Of a DNA stretch of 64,000 bases, positions 9,463 through 19,443 are shown piece after piece. A program made the position numbers and the translations under genes. The stretch covers positions 1 to 64,000 of the forward strand of contig NZ_JAIOAP010000018.1 of assembly GCF_021190915.1 (NCBI RefSeq), read 5' to 3'. The stretch comes from Cohnella silvisoli. Its GTDB lineage: Bacteria; Bacillota; Bacilli; Paenibacillales; Paenibacillaceae. Within the stretch, counting starts at the first letter, position 1, and every line of letters starts with the position of its first letter. The notes under the pieces were generated by a model, which worked only from the letters and a program-made list of their open reading frames with translations, searched no databases and was not told the origin of the DNA.

Positions 9463-10242
9463 ATGTCTATTGTTTCCGTAACATTGAAAGAGAATTATGA
9501 TAAAGATGGTTACATTAAGCTGAATAAAGTTTTGGACGACGACTTGGTGATGGAAGCGAAGGCGCACATCGATTGGCTCATGACGAAACATCCCCATTTG
9601 CGTCCGGAGCATCTGTATACGGGGACTCTCGAGATGGATCCCTTCTGGCATCGCCTGATTAGCGATGATCGCCTATTGGATATTGCCGAACAATTTATTG
9701 GACCCGACATCGCATTATTTGCTTCGGGATATATCAGTAAGCCTCCGTTCGACGGAAGAATGGTTCCTTGGCATCAGGACGGAGCATTCTGGCCGCTGGA
9801 ACCGATGAACGTCGTATCGCTTTGGCTGGCCGTAGACGATTCTACGACCGAGAACGGCTGTTTGCGCGTCATTCCCGGCACTCAGAATCTGGAATTGAAA
9901 GCAATGAACGCTGCCCCGATGAATGCCGTGTTCGAACAAGAAGTAGATCCGAAATATGTAGATGAAACAAAGGCGGTCGATTTGGAGCTTAAAGCCGGAG
10001 GCGTATCGATCCATAACCCGCTTATCATTCACGGCTCTAACGCAAACTTATCTCCTAATCGCCGGTGCGGTTTGACCATCCGCTATATTCCGACGACAAC
10101 CCGAATTATCTCCGACAAACAATGGACAAGCGCCTACTTGCTAAGAGGGGAAGCCCGTCCGGGGATTAACGAGTATATGCCGAAGCCGAAATATGTTCCC
10201 GGAGAGCATATGGCGTTTCGGGGTAGCGAGTCTTATCGGTAA
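9463..10242 (+). CDS. phytanoyl-CoA dioxygenase-family oxygenase
   Basis: Start ATG at 9463 follows GGGAGATGATCGGT; the frame also opens at 9442. About 259 residues. The Fe(II)/2-oxoglutarate facial triad is visible: VPWHQDGAFW gives His and Asp, and NPLIIHGSNANLSPNRRCGL gives the distal His and the 2-oxoglutarate-binding Arg. The family hydroxylates small molecules; the substrate is unknown. A remnant of a second PhyH gene lies at 13.1-13.4 kb, so the locus once held at least two. Confidence 0.85.
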   Translation: MSIVSVTLKENYDKDGYIKLNKVLDDDLVMEAKAHIDWLMTKHPHLRPEHLYTGTLEMDPFWHRLISDDRLLDIAEQFIGPDIALFASGYISKPPFDGRMVPWHQDGAFWPLEPMNVVSLWLAVDDSTTENGCLRVIPGTQNLELKAMNAAPMNAVFEQEVDPKYVDETKAVDLELKAGGVSIHNPLIIHGSNANLSPNRRCGLTIRYIPTTTRIISDKQWTSAYLLRGEARPGINEYMPKPKYVPGEHMAFRGSESYR

Positions 10243-10346
10243 ACGTAGGGATGGATCTTTGTGATCCTTTGGATAATGTATCCGGCTCCTCTTCGATTAG
10301 AAGGGGGGCTATTTTTTTTCGATGATCTCCTCTTGATTTTTGTGTA

Positions 10347-10796
10347 TTAATGGTACTTCATCCAAATAATTTGGACTTTTATGGACAACGGCTTGAGAGG
10401 CGAATCACTCGTAGATTCGGACAGCGCGTCAGGATCGACTTTTAAGTGGACAGCTATCCAGCGATGCCATGTTTCTTGCTGCTTCGCAAAATAGAAATGC
10501 TCTACATGACCTAGCTTGAGCAAGACCGCATGACCTGGTTGTACATGATGAGGAACGTCGTCGATATATACCGTCATTTGGCCAGTGTGAAGCAATACGA
10601 GTTGATAATCCTGCTGAACGCGCGGACCGAAGCGTCCCCCGGGAGGGAACCGCCTTCCGCTGAGAGTACATTGGATAAACGAAAGTAATGATTCATGCGA
10701 GCGTACTCCCCTTCTTGCCTGGAATAGCGAATGTTCTATTAATATCATCGATAGATTTATTTTCGTCAAGTTGAGAATGGGGGAGGTGATGTTCAA
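10347..10796 (-). pseudogene. AraC-family regulator truncated after the sensing domain
   Basis: 149 residues equal to the N-terminal cupin half of the AraC regulator at 13513 (shared pattern FGPRVQQDYQLVLLHTGQMT, PGHAVLLKLGHVEHF, ETWHRWIAVHLKV). The frame ends without the helix-turn-helix pair, so it cannot bind DNA as a normal member. The plus-strand bases near 10755-10790 also resemble the leader of the 13513 gene, showing that this stretch is a rearranged copy of that region. Confidence 0.7.
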
Positions 10797-10915
10797 TTTC
10801 TAGCAGCTCTTGTTGCGTACAGCAGGATCGGTTATAGTGCAGGTATTGCGAAAGCAATCCGGCTTGGACAAGTATGGGGCGAAACCGGAGCTGGCGAATA
10901 AAAAGGAAACAAGAC

Positions 10916-12055
10916 ATGGCAGGAAACAGAGCGGTCGTGTACAGCAAGCCAGGACTCGTGGAAGTGAGCAATACGCCTTATCCCGATCTCGTGCTGCGAG
11001 ACGGCCCCGGAGTGAACCCGCTGAATGTCGGGCGTAAATGCAATCACGGCGTCATTCTGAAAGTAGTGACGACGAACATTTGCGGAAGCGATCAGCATAT
11101 GGTCAGAGGGCGGACGACCGCGCCTTCCGGTCTTGTCCTCGGTCATGAAATTACAGGCGAGGTCATTGAAGTCGGCAGCGACGTCGAGTTCATTCGCAAA
11201 GGCGATCTCGTGTCCGTACCGTTCAACATCGCTTGCGGCCGATGCCGCAATTGCCGCGAGCGCAATACGAACGTCTGCCTGAACGTCAATCCGGACCGAC
11301 CGGGTTCCGCATACGGTTATGTCGATATGGGTGGCTGGGTCGGCGGTCAATCGGAATACGTAATGGTGCCCTACGCAGGCTTTCAGTTGCTCAAATTCCC
11401 GGACAAAGAGAAAGCGATGGAGAAAATTCTCGACTTCACGATGCTGTCGGATATTTTCCCGACGGGTTACCACGGTGCGGTTAGCGCAGGCGTAAAGCCG
11501 GGATCGACCGTCTATGTTGCGGGTGCAGGTCCGGTCGGACTCGCTGCAGCGCATTCCGCTCAATTGCTCGGCGCGGCGGTCGTCATCGTAGGCGACTTGA
11601 ATGCGGAACGGCTCGCCCAGGCGAGAAGCTTCGGTTGCGAGACGGTCAACTTACGAGAGTATCCGAATTTGGCCGAGCAGATTGACCAAATTCTCGGCGT
11701 TCCGGAAGTAGACTGCGCGATCGACTGCGTCGGTTTCGAAGCGAGCGGGCACGGGAAAGATCAAGGCGAAGCGCCGGCGACGGTGTTGAAATCGATTATG
11801 GAAGTGACCCGGGCAGGCGGACGTCTCGGCATTCCAGGACTGTACGTGACCGGAGATCCGGGTGCCGTGGACGAAGAATCCAAAGTCGGCACGCTCAAAA
11901 TCCGCATCGGACTCGGCTGGGCGAAATCGCATACGTTCGTGACGGGGCAGACGCCGGTCATGCAATATAACCGCGATCTGAATGCGTATCAGCAGTTCGA
12001 CCGCGGCGTCTCTTGCAAGTATGTCATCGATCCTCATGGGCTTGTACGCAAGTAA
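10916..12055 (+). pseudogene. FdhA-type dehydrogenase copy 1 with internal 26-residue deletion
   Basis: 379 residues, nearly identical to the 405-residue protein at 16831 except that 26 residues after MQYNRDL are missing in frame (the deleted part includes MMAILSGRAQIAKAVNA). The Zn and NAD motifs remain (NICGSDQHMVRG, CGRCRNCRERNTNVC, YVAGAGPVGLAAA). The deleted segment belongs to the helix region of the Rossmann/catalytic interface, so activity is doubtful. The ribosome site is a poorer version (AAAAGGAAACAAGAC) of that at copy 2. The two copies bracket about 4.8 kb and probably arose by duplication. Confidence 0.75.
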
Positions 12056-12120
12056 CTTGACGCTCTGATCATTCAAACCCGCTATCCTATATCAGCCCCG
12101 ATCATGGATCGGAGACTTTT

Positions 12121-12580
12121 GTGCGCTTGGCAACGAGTCGACTAAGGAGTGAAAGACTCCAGCATACCGCGAGGTGGCGGAAGTGCATAGCTGACAGGCA
12201 GTGCGTAGACCGTAAGGATGCGTGTGGAGGGCTTGAAGGCAACCCCCGGAACAGGCGGCTAAACCAAGTTGGCTGACGAGATCGGATAACTCTGCAAAAG
12301 AAGGGAACGTCCAATACCACCATAGATCTCGTAAGTTAGGAGGACTGGGTTTGGGGGGAAGTCGGCGGCGTGACCCAAGGAGATCTCATCGTTCCCGAAT
12401 AAACGGTAAACTGCGAACAAGGCCGGGACGGCCAAGGCGCGGCCATGGATGGTGAGAAGTCATACGAAGGGATAGTAGTGAAAAAGCTCGCAGGAAAAGC
12501 CGCAATGGCGAGTGAATCGACGCAAAAAAAAACTACGACGGAACAATTAACTAACAGAATTTTCCTGGCGGATGTCGAAT
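12121..12580 (+). other. 5' remnant of a group II intron
   Basis: GTGCG at 12121 is the canonical 5' end of bacterial group II introns, followed by folding-rich, gene-free sequence with typical elements (GACTAAGGAGTGAAAGACTC and stem-rich spacing). It lies directly after a small hairpin CCGATC-ATG-GATCGG plus T-run (12098-12120), the kind of target used by introns that home to terminators. The sequence is cut near 12580 by the next element, so domains V and VI and the reverse transcriptase are absent. Subclass not assigned. Confidence 0.5.
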
Positions 12581-12596
12581 ACATAAGGGACAAGAA

Positions 12597-13397
12597 ATGA
12601 ATGGGAGTGTCCCCCTTATGCTTTCAAAAAATCGCCTCGGCGCCGCACCAAAAGTCTATTTCCGACCTGAAATGGTTAACTGTCCACATTGCGGAGTCAA
12701 ACTCAGACGCTTCCATACCGCATGGAAGAAGAAAATCTCAACGCTGACCGGCATCATTCACGCATGGAGCATGGCTTATCTGTGCCCCAACACAAACTGT
12801 GCCCATGTGGGTGTAGCTTATAAATCGGCAGAAGCCGAAATGCTTAGCATGAAGCATTCCTCCTATGGCTACGACGTGCTTTGTCTGGTTGGAGAGTTGC
12901 GTTTTAAACAGCATCGCACTTGTAAAGAAATTGCAGATCTGCTGAACGAGCGCGGCATTGCAACGAGAGAACGATATGCGCAAACGTTGTATGAGCGTTA
13001 TCAAACACTGCTTGCGGCCAGCCTTGACGATTATGTGAGACAAAGCTTGGCGGAAACGACGGCACAGCATGGTGGGATCATCCTCTCCATGGACGGTGTC
13101 GAATCCGGATTTGTCGGACTGAGCAAAGAAGACGCCGCGGCGCTTACGCCGCTGAGCATCGAGATGGACGCAGGAGACGTGCTGTGTTTTAATCATATGC
13201 TCCCTCACCGCGCAGCCTCGAATCAATCGGATACGGTAAGATGGTCGATGGACATTCGTTTTGAAAAAACGACCGACGCGACAGAAAGCGGAAAAGCCCA
13301 AGGCTTCGTGGCCAGAAGCGTCGCGGATCCGGCTTCTGAAACTTCTTATCCGGAGTGGCTAAAGAAGTGGGTCGGCATTGACAAAGGGTCTTATTGA
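12597..13397 (+). pseudogene. chimera: transposase-like N-terminus joined to PhyH C-terminus
   Basis: One 266-codon frame with two unrelated halves. Residues about 20-165 carry zinc-ribbon cysteines (CPHCGVKL, CPNTNCAHVG) and GYDVLCLVGELRFKQHRT followed by LSMDGV, resembling an unclassified transposase. From about residue 168 the protein becomes the C-terminal third of a phytanoyl-CoA dioxygenase-like enzyme (MDAGDVLCFNHMLPHRAASN, then SDTVRWSMDIRFEKT and YPEWLKKW). The junction is an insertion or deletion scar. CATAAGGGACA (12582-12592) and TGTCCCCCTTATG (12608-12620) form an inverted repeat at the left edge. Function unlikely. Confidence 0.7.
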
Positions 13398-13512
13398 TTG
13401 AAATGATTGAATGGGATGACATTATACGTGACGTGTCTTGGGCTATTTCGATCGAAGAAGCGATTATGTAACAATCTATTTTCGTCAAGCTCAGAATCGA
13501 GGAGATGTTACG

Positions 13513-14331
13513 ATGTCCAGCAGCGAACGCGCCTTCCCTGCTTTTCAGATCATGAAAGTGTCACCCGGGACAATCATGTACGCGCCAGGCAGTCAGCTCG
13601 GTCCGCGCATTCAGCGGGGATGGCAGTTGTTCCTTCTGGACGCGGGTACGACGAAGTTATGGATTGACTCGGTATGTCACACAGTGTTACCCGGCCAAGT
13701 CGTTCTGTTGAAATCCAAACACTCCGAGAAGTTCGAGTTTGATCCCCATGAAGAAACGTGGCATAGGTGGGTAACCGTCGATGTCCTGCAAATAGATGAA
13801 ACGACCGAACAACAGTTTCGCCAACTGCCATTTTCATTGCCAATCTCCGAGGAGATGAGCCGGCTGCTCAATCAAATGATTGCTTTGAAATTCAAAGAAT
13901 CGCCGGAGAACGAAATGCTACTTCTCTCGCTTGGCATGGCTTCGCTTTACCTGTACGCGGCGGAAGCGGCCAGGCAGAAGCGGGATGGTCACGAGAATCC
14001 TGCGGTCTTTATGGCGAAACGGTTGATCCAGAACAAGTTTGACGAGGAGTTGGACTTGTCGTCTCTGGCTGAAGCGTCGAATGTGACGAATGAGCATCTC
14101 ATTCGTCTATTCCGTCAACACATGGGAATAACGCCCGTCCAGTATTTATGGCAGTACAGGGTGAGGCAGGGAGTGGATTTGCTCCTGAATACCGGACTGA
14201 CGGTGACAGAAATCGCTTATCGTTCAGGGTTCAAGACTTCTTATCACTTCGCGCGAATGGTTAAGAAGTGGACGGGACGGACGCCGTCGGACATTCGGAA
14301 CGAGCATTGGCATCGCGGAAAGGAATTGTAA
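13513..14331 (+). CDS. AraC-family regulator
   Basis: ATG at 13513 follows GAGGAGATGTTACG; the frame also opens upstream at a TTG (13438). 272 residues: N-terminal cupin sensing domain (RIQRGWQLFLLDAGTTKLWI, ETWHRWVTVDV) and a C-terminal double helix-turn-helix (LAEASNVTNEHLIRLFRQHM, VTEIAYRSGFKTSYHFARMV, TGRTPSDIR). Placed upstream of and co-oriented with the demethylation genes, so it may activate them. Confidence 0.85.
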   Translation: MSSSERAFPAFQIMKVSPGTIMYAPGSQLGPRIQRGWQLFLLDAGTTKLWIDSVCHTVLPGQVVLLKSKHSEKFEFDPHEETWHRWVTVDVLQIDETTEQQFRQLPFSLPISEEMSRLLNQMIALKFKESPENEMLLLSLGMASLYLYAAEAARQKRDGHENPAVFMAKRLIQNKFDEELDLSSLAEASNVTNEHLIRLFRQHMGITPVQYLWQYRVRQGVDLLLNTGLTVTEIAYRSGFKTSYHFARMVKKWTGRTPSDIRNEHWHRGKEL

Positions 14332-14467
14332 ATAAAAGATCAATAGTAGACACAAATCACTAACCTCAGGCATTGTTGGACGCGCCTGAGGGAGTTAACC
14401 TATTGTTGTAACGTGTACCGCAAATGAAGCAGTTACGACGGAGTGATACCGAATGCGGAACTAGTTA

Positions 14468-15224
14468 GTGATTATGTACCCGCTTGAAGCATCCAGATAC
14501 GAAAAATTCGCAGCCAAGGAAATACGTCGTTATGTGTACTTGCTGACATCCTTGCTTCTGCCGATCGTTGCAGGGAATCGATTGTCGAAAGGCGCCAGCG
14601 GGATCGTCGTAGGTTATCCGGACAATGCGTTGATCGAAAGTTTGAATCTGGCGGAGCGGATGCCGGGAAGCGGCTCACAAGAGTACTTTTTGAAAACGCT
14701 TACGACTGAGCGGTTTGCCGATTGAACGGCTATTTGTTGGCCACTGTATCCACGCCGGCGAGATGGGCACGTTCGCCAACATCCAGCAGCAAACGATGCA
14801 ATCGCAACTGTATTTGCCGGGCAAGGAACTGGAGAAGTTGCTTGGAGAGCCGCTGACGCCGGACGCGATGCCGTCGAACCTGTACGCGGGCAAGCCGCGC
14901 TTAATCATTCCGACGGTGCGCACAAGTCTCGATGCTGGAGAGACGTTTAAGCTGAAAGCGTTGGTCTTGAGGAACGCTCCGAAAGAGCTCGCACTGTATT
15001 GGAAGCCGCTTGGTGGTATCGAGTATCGTAAGTCGGAATTCAGCCACGTCAACCGTGGCGTCTATCAACTAGCTTTGCGCATGAACATTACCTACGATTT
15101 CGAGTATTTCGTGGAGGTGGTGACAGTGGGTGGCGAAAAGCTTCGTTTCCCTGCATCCGCGCCGGAAATGAACCAGACGGTTGTTGTCATGAAACGGACC
15201 AACCTGAGACAAAGGAGAGCATAG
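14468..15224 (+). pseudogene. glycoside hydrolase-like gene with large internal deletion
   Basis: The first frame (14468-14725) begins YPLEASRYEKFAAKEIRRYV and GIVVGYPDN, like the N-terminal domain of large glycosidases of the GH20b/DUF4838 type, then stops. A second frame (about 14745-15224, different phase) gives what looks like the C-terminal end: YLPGKELEKLLGEPLTPDAM, LIIPTVRTSLDAGETFKLKA and YWKPLGGIEYRKSEF. The whole catalytic middle is missing. The remaining 3' end overlaps the leader of the Rieske gene. Confidence 0.55.
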
Positions 15225-15227
15225 CGA

Positions 15228-15533
15228 ATGTGGATTGAAGTATGTAAGGCAGACGAGATCGACGAGGAAGACGTCCTTCGGTTTGATCACGAAGACCGTA
15301 CGTTTGCCGTCTATCGGACGGACAAAGACGAATATTACGCGACCGACGGCTATTGCACGCACGAGAAGTTTCATTTGTCGAACGGACTGGTGATGGGTAG
15401 CACCATTGAATGCCCGAAGCATAACGGCCGATTCGACGTGATGACAGGGCAAGCGAAACGCGCCCCGGTATGCGTGGACTTAAAGACGTATCCGGTAAAG
15501 GTGGAAAACGGAACGGTCTATATCGAGTTGTAA
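15228..15533 (+). CDS. Rieske [2Fe-2S] ferredoxin, MocE-like
   Basis: 101 residues. The Rieske motif pair C-T-H (YCTHEKFHL) and C-P-K-H (ECPKHNGRFDV) binds the cluster; length fits soluble oxygenase ferredoxins. Strong ribosome site (AAAGGAGAG). First gene of a tight unit with a ferredoxin reductase, FdhA and a membrane di-iron hydroxylase. Inferred role: electron carrier from the reductase to the hydroxylase, as MocE in rhizopine demethylation. A frameshifted paralogue lies at 42678. Confidence 0.85.
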   Translation: MWIEVCKADEIDEEDVLRFDHEDRTFAVYRTDKDEYYATDGYCTHEKFHLSNGLVMGSTIECPKHNGRFDVMTGQAKRAPVCVDLKTYPVKVENGTVYIEL

Positions 15534-15549
15534 CTGGGGGCTAAAGAAC

Positions 15550-16806
15550 ATGCTGCAGGCAGGTATGGTAATTATCGGCGCCGGAGAAGCCGGAGCGCGA
15601 GCGGCCGTTGAACTGCGGACGCTCGGCTGGACGGGGGCGATTACGCTCATCGGCGAGGAGCCGCATGCTCCGTACGAAAGACCGCCGCTTTCCAAGCAGG
15701 CGCTGCTATCGCCCGATGCGCCTTCTCCGACGTATATTCTCGATGACGAGAAGTTAAAGGAACATGACATCGAATGGATTGCCGGCACTCCAGTGACGGC
15801 AATTGATCGGGCACATCGAACGGTCCGCCTTGCTGACGGAAGAGAGATCGCGTACGCCAAGTTGCTGCTGGCGACAGGCGCACGGCCTCGTCAGCTTCCG
15901 TTGCTTCCGATGAATGGCACGCCTGTAGCCGGCGCGCGTTATCTTCGTACGTATGGCGATGCGCTTAAGCTCAGAGATAAACTGCAGACCGGCAAACGCA
16001 TCGTCATCGTCGGAGCCGGATTTATCGGGCTCGAAGTCGCGAGCAGCGCGATCGAACGCGGCTGCAAGGTGACGGTCGTCGAAGTCGGACCGCGTATTCT
16101 GATGCGCGGAGTGCCTATTCAAATTGCCCAAATCGTGGAAGAGCGCCACAGAGCGGCAGGAGTGGACTTCCGAATCGGCATTTCTATCGAAGCGATTCAT
16201 TGCGCTGACTCAGACGGTTCGGTAAATTCGCTCACGCTTGCGGATGGCACAACGATTGAATACGACGAAATGATTGTCGGTATCGGTGCCATTCCGGAAA
16301 CGTCCCTGGCCGCCTCTTGCGGTCTTCAATTGGAGAACGGCATCTGTGTGGATGAGACGCTCGCTACAAGTGATCCATCGATATATGCTGCGGGCGATTG
16401 TTGTTCATTCGAACACCCGCTGTATCCGGGACGCCGAATCCGGCTGGAAGCATGGAGGAACGCGCAGGATCAAGGCACACATGCCGCTTCCGCGATGCTT
16501 GGCGAGAAGGCTCCTTTCGCCAGCGTCCCGTGGTTCTGGTCCGATCAATATGAGCTTACGTTACAAGTGGCAGGGCTGGTTGATTTCGGCTCGGAGACGA
16601 TCGTGCGCGAATTGCAAGACGGGGCGAAGCTTTATTTTCATCTGGCGGACGACGGCCGCCTTGTTGCGGTCAGTGGCATCGGCGACAGTGTAGTGATTGC
16701 GAAGGAAATCCGGATTGGACAAATATTAGTCGAAACCGGAGCTAAGCCGGTTCCGCAAGCGCTGGGCGATCCAGACGTGAAGCTCAAAGCGTTATTGCGC
16801 GGCTAG
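15550..16806 (+). CDS. FAD-dependent ferredoxin reductase, MocF-like
   Basis: 418 residues with an N-terminal FAD Rossmann motif (MVIIGAGEAGARAAVELRTL), a second dinucleotide motif for NAD(P)H (RIVIVGAGFIGLEVASSAIE) and the FAD-binding Asp motif IYAAGDCC, plus a C-terminal reductase domain ending LGDPDVKLKALLRG. It is typical of class I oxygenase reductases. Starts 17 bp after the Rieske stop behind GGGGGC. Inferred to pass electrons from NAD(P)H to the Rieske protein. A C-terminal fragment of a paralogue remains at 19444-19617. Confidence 0.85.
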   Translation: MLQAGMVIIGAGEAGARAAVELRTLGWTGAITLIGEEPHAPYERPPLSKQALLSPDAPSPTYILDDEKLKEHDIEWIAGTPVTAIDRAHRTVRLADGREIAYAKLLLATGARPRQLPLLPMNGTPVAGARYLRTYGDALKLRDKLQTGKRIVIVGAGFIGLEVASSAIERGCKVTVVEVGPRILMRGVPIQIAQIVEERHRAAGVDFRIGISIEAIHCADSDGSVNSLTLADGTTIEYDEMIVGIGAIPETSLAASCGLQLENGICVDETLATSDPSIYAAGDCCSFEHPLYPGRRIRLEAWRNAQDQGTHAASAMLGEKAPFASVPWFWSDQYELTLQVAGLVDFGSETIVRELQDGAKLYFHLADDGRLVAVSGIGDSVVIAKEIRIGQILVETGAKPVPQALGDPDVKLKALLRG

Positions 16807-16830
16807 CAAACACAAAGGAGGAAACAAGAC

Positions 16831-18048
16831 ATGGCAGGAAACAGAGCGGTCGTGTACAGCAAGCCAGGACTCGTGGAAGTGCAGAATACGCCTTATCCCG
16901 ATCTCGTGCTGCGGGACGGCCCCGGGGTGAACCCGCTGAATGTCGGACGCAAATGCAACCACGGCGTTATTCTGAAAGTGGTGACGACGAACATTTGCGG
17001 AAGCGATCAGCATATGGTCAGAGGACGAACTACCGCGCCTTCCGGTCTTGTGCTCGGCCATGAAATAACGGGGGAAGTCATTGAAGTCGGCAGCGACGTC
17101 GAGTTTATTCGCAAAGGCGATCTCGTGTCCGTACCGTTTAATATCGCTTGCGGCCGGTGCCGCAATTGCCGCGAGCGCAACACGAACGTCTGCCTGAACG
17201 TCAATCCGGACCGACCGGGTTCCGCTTACGGTTATGTCGATATGGGCGGCTGGGTCGGCGGTCAATCGGAATACGTCATGGTGCCGTATGCAGACTTCCA
17301 ACTGCTCAAGTTCCCGGACAAAGAGAAAGCGATGGAGAAAATTCTAGATCTCACGATGTTGTCCGATATTTTCCCGACGGGTTATCACGGCGCGGTCAGC
17401 GCAGGCGTAAAGCCGGGATCGACCGTCTACGTTGCCGGCGCAGGTCCGGTCGGACTCGCTGCAGCGCATTCCGCTCAATTGCTCGGCGCGGCGGTCGTCA
17501 TCGTAGGCGACTTGAATGCGGAGCGGCTCGCACAGGCGAGAAGCTTCGGCTGCGAGACGGTCAACTTGCGCGAACATCCGAACTTGGCCGAACAGATCGA
17601 CCAAATTCTCGGCGTTCCGGAAGTGGACTGCGCGATCGACTGCGTCGGCTTCGAAGCGAGCGGGCACGGGAAAGATCATGGCGAGGCGCCGGCGACGGTG
17701 TTAAATTCAATTATGGAAGTGACGCGGGCGGGCGGACGTCTTGGCATTCCGGGATTGTACGTGACCGGAGATCCGGGCGCCGTGGACGAAGAATCCAAAG
17801 TCGGCACGCTCAAAATCCGCATCGGACTCGGCTGGGCGAAATCGCATACGTTCGTGACAGGTCAGACGCCGGTTATGCAATATAACCGCGATCTGATGAT
17901 GGCAATCTTAAGCGGCCGCGCGCAAATCGCGAAAGCGGTTAACGCAACGCTCATTTCGTTGGACGAAGCTCCGAATGCGTACCAGCAGTTCGACCGCGGC
18001 GTCTCGCGCAAATATGTCATTGATCCTCACGGACTTGTGAGGAAGTAA
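16831..18048 (+). CDS. fdhA: zinc-dependent formaldehyde dehydrogenase, glutathione-independent type
   Basis: 405 residues, intact, with AAAGGAGG before the ATG. The sequence closely follows Pseudomonas FdhA as I know it: N-terminal VVYSKPGLVEV, NICGSDQHMVRGRTTAPSGL with the catalytic Cys, GHEITGEVIE, structural zinc cysteines CGRCRNCRERNTNVC, and the NAD motif YVAGAGPVGLAAA with Asp of IVGDLNAERL. It oxidises formaldehyde to formate with NAD. Sitting between the reductase and the hydroxylase, it would remove formaldehyde released by O-demethylation. An internally deleted duplicate is at 10916. Confidence 0.8.
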   Translation: MAGNRAVVYSKPGLVEVQNTPYPDLVLRDGPGVNPLNVGRKCNHGVILKVVTTNICGSDQHMVRGRTTAPSGLVLGHEITGEVIEVGSDVEFIRKGDLVSVPFNIACGRCRNCRERNTNVCLNVNPDRPGSAYGYVDMGGWVGGQSEYVMVPYADFQLLKFPDKEKAMEKILDLTMLSDIFPTGYHGAVSAGVKPGSTVYVAGAGPVGLAAAHSAQLLGAAVVIVGDLNAERLAQARSFGCETVNLREHPNLAEQIDQILGVPEVDCAIDCVGFEASGHGKDHGEAPATVLNSIMEVTRAGGRLGIPGLYVTGDPGAVDEESKVGTLKIRIGLGWAKSHTFVTGQTPVMQYNRDLMMAILSGRAQIAKAVNATLISLDEAPNAYQQFDRGVSRKYVIDPHGLVRK

Positions 18049-18053
18049 GGGAG

Positions 18054-19166
18054 ATGAGCCGGTTGGCTGCACAGAAGAAACGCCGGGATTACAGTATTCT
18101 GGGACCGGAAAATCAATTGGCGCAACAGAAGGGTTTGGTCGCTGCGGAATGGTATACGAGTCCGATTCCGCGCCAACGCATGAAGGAACTGATGAAGCGC
18201 AAAAACGGCCCCGCCATTCGCGATACGATCATTTGGGTCGCAGCGCTCGGTATTACGGGCACATTGGCTTATTATTCATGGGGGACATGGTGGGCGATAT
18301 TGGCGTTCGCGGTATACGGCGTTCTCTACAGCTCGCCAGGCGACTCGCGCTGGCATGAATGCGGCCATGGTACGGCGTTCAAGACGCCTTGGATGAACGA
18401 AGCCGTCTATCAGATCGCTTCTGTCATGAGTCTTCGGCCTGCTACGCCGTGGCGCTGGAGCCATACTCGCCATCATACCGATACGATCATCGTCGGTCGC
18501 GATCCAGAAATCATTGCCCCGAGACCGCCGATCTGGCGTCTCATCATGATGGATTTCTTCCGGCTGTACATCGGGCCGCGCGACGTGAAGCGCATGATCA
18601 TGCATTGCTTCGGGGTCATCCATCCGGAAGAGAAAGAGTACATCCCGGCTTCCGAGCATCGCAAAACATGCTGGGAATCCCGCGCTTACGTATTGATTTT
18701 CGCCATTGTGATCGGTGCTTGCTTTTACACAGGAAGTATTTTACCGGCTATGTTTATCGGTTTGCCATCCCTTTACGGCGCATTTATGGTTCTCCTGTTC
18801 GGCATGACACAGCATCTGGGTTTGAAGGAAGACGTGCTTGATCACCGGTTGAATTCGCGGACGATCTATATGAATCCGATCTTCCGGTTCTTGTATTGGA
18901 ACATGAACTATCATTCCGAGCATCATATGTTTCCGATGGTGCCCTACCATGCATTACCGGCTCTGCATAAGGAGATGAAGCCGGATTGTCCTGAAGCGCG
19001 CAAGGGGTTATGGGCCGCGTTGTCGGAAGTGTTCGGCGCGCTGATCAAGCAAGGGAAAGATCCATCGTACACGGTTGTGAAGCCGTTGCCTGCCACTGCG
19101 CGTCCTTATTATTACGGACCGGGAACCGTTGCCAGTGACAATACGGCAGCAGCGGGAAAGGGCTGA
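18054..19166 (+). CDS. membrane di-iron hydroxylase/desaturase, MocD-like
   Basis: 370 residues, starting 5 bp after fdhA behind GGGAG. Three histidine boxes of the fatty-acid-desaturase fold are visible: HECGHGT, HTRHHTDT and NYHSEHHMFPMVPYHALP, between hydrophobic segments (about 60-100 and 205-260). The gene order ferredoxin, reductase, formaldehyde dehydrogenase, hydroxylase points to oxidative O-demethylation of a methylated sugar or cyclitol, as for rhizopine by MocD, rather than to lipid desaturation. The substrate is an inference. Confidence 0.75.
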   Translation: MSRLAAQKKRRDYSILGPENQLAQQKGLVAAEWYTSPIPRQRMKELMKRKNGPAIRDTIIWVAALGITGTLAYYSWGTWWAILAFAVYGVLYSSPGDSRWHECGHGTAFKTPWMNEAVYQIASVMSLRPATPWRWSHTRHHTDTIIVGRDPEIIAPRPPIWRLIMMDFFRLYIGPRDVKRMIMHCFGVIHPEEKEYIPASEHRKTCWESRAYVLIFAIVIGACFYTGSILPAMFIGLPSLYGAFMVLLFGMTQHLGLKEDVLDHRLNSRTIYMNPIFRFLYWNMNYHSEHHMFPMVPYHALPALHKEMKPDCPEARKGLWAALSEVFGALIKQGKDPSYTVVKPLPATARPYYYGPGTVASDNTAAAGKG

Positions 19167-19240
19167 TAGGTATGGGGGATTGGAATCGGGTTAACGACGG
19201 AAGCTCCAATGAATCGACGCTGGACATACAGCAATCCTAG

Positions 19241-19440
19241 TGGGCGATGATCAGACTTGGCGAGAACGGCAAGGAATGGTCCATGGAGCAGAAGTTCGAG
19301 AAAATCGCGGAAGCGGGTTTCACGACGATTGTGTCATGGCTGCCCCAAAAGGAAGAGATGGATACATGGACGAAGCGATTCATAATCATCTCGTGGCATT
19401 GTCAGGCAGAAGGAATAAGGAGTGGAGCAACATATGGTAA
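19241..19440 (+). pseudogene. sugar isomerase/epimerase N-terminal fragment
   Basis: MIRLGENGKEWSMEQKFEKI and AEAGFTTIVSW resemble the first strand and helix of the AP-endonuclease-2-type TIM barrel of sugar phosphate isomerases/epimerases. The frame then loses similarity after about 50 codons. Dead fragment. Confidence 0.5.
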
Positions 19441-19443
19441 CTC

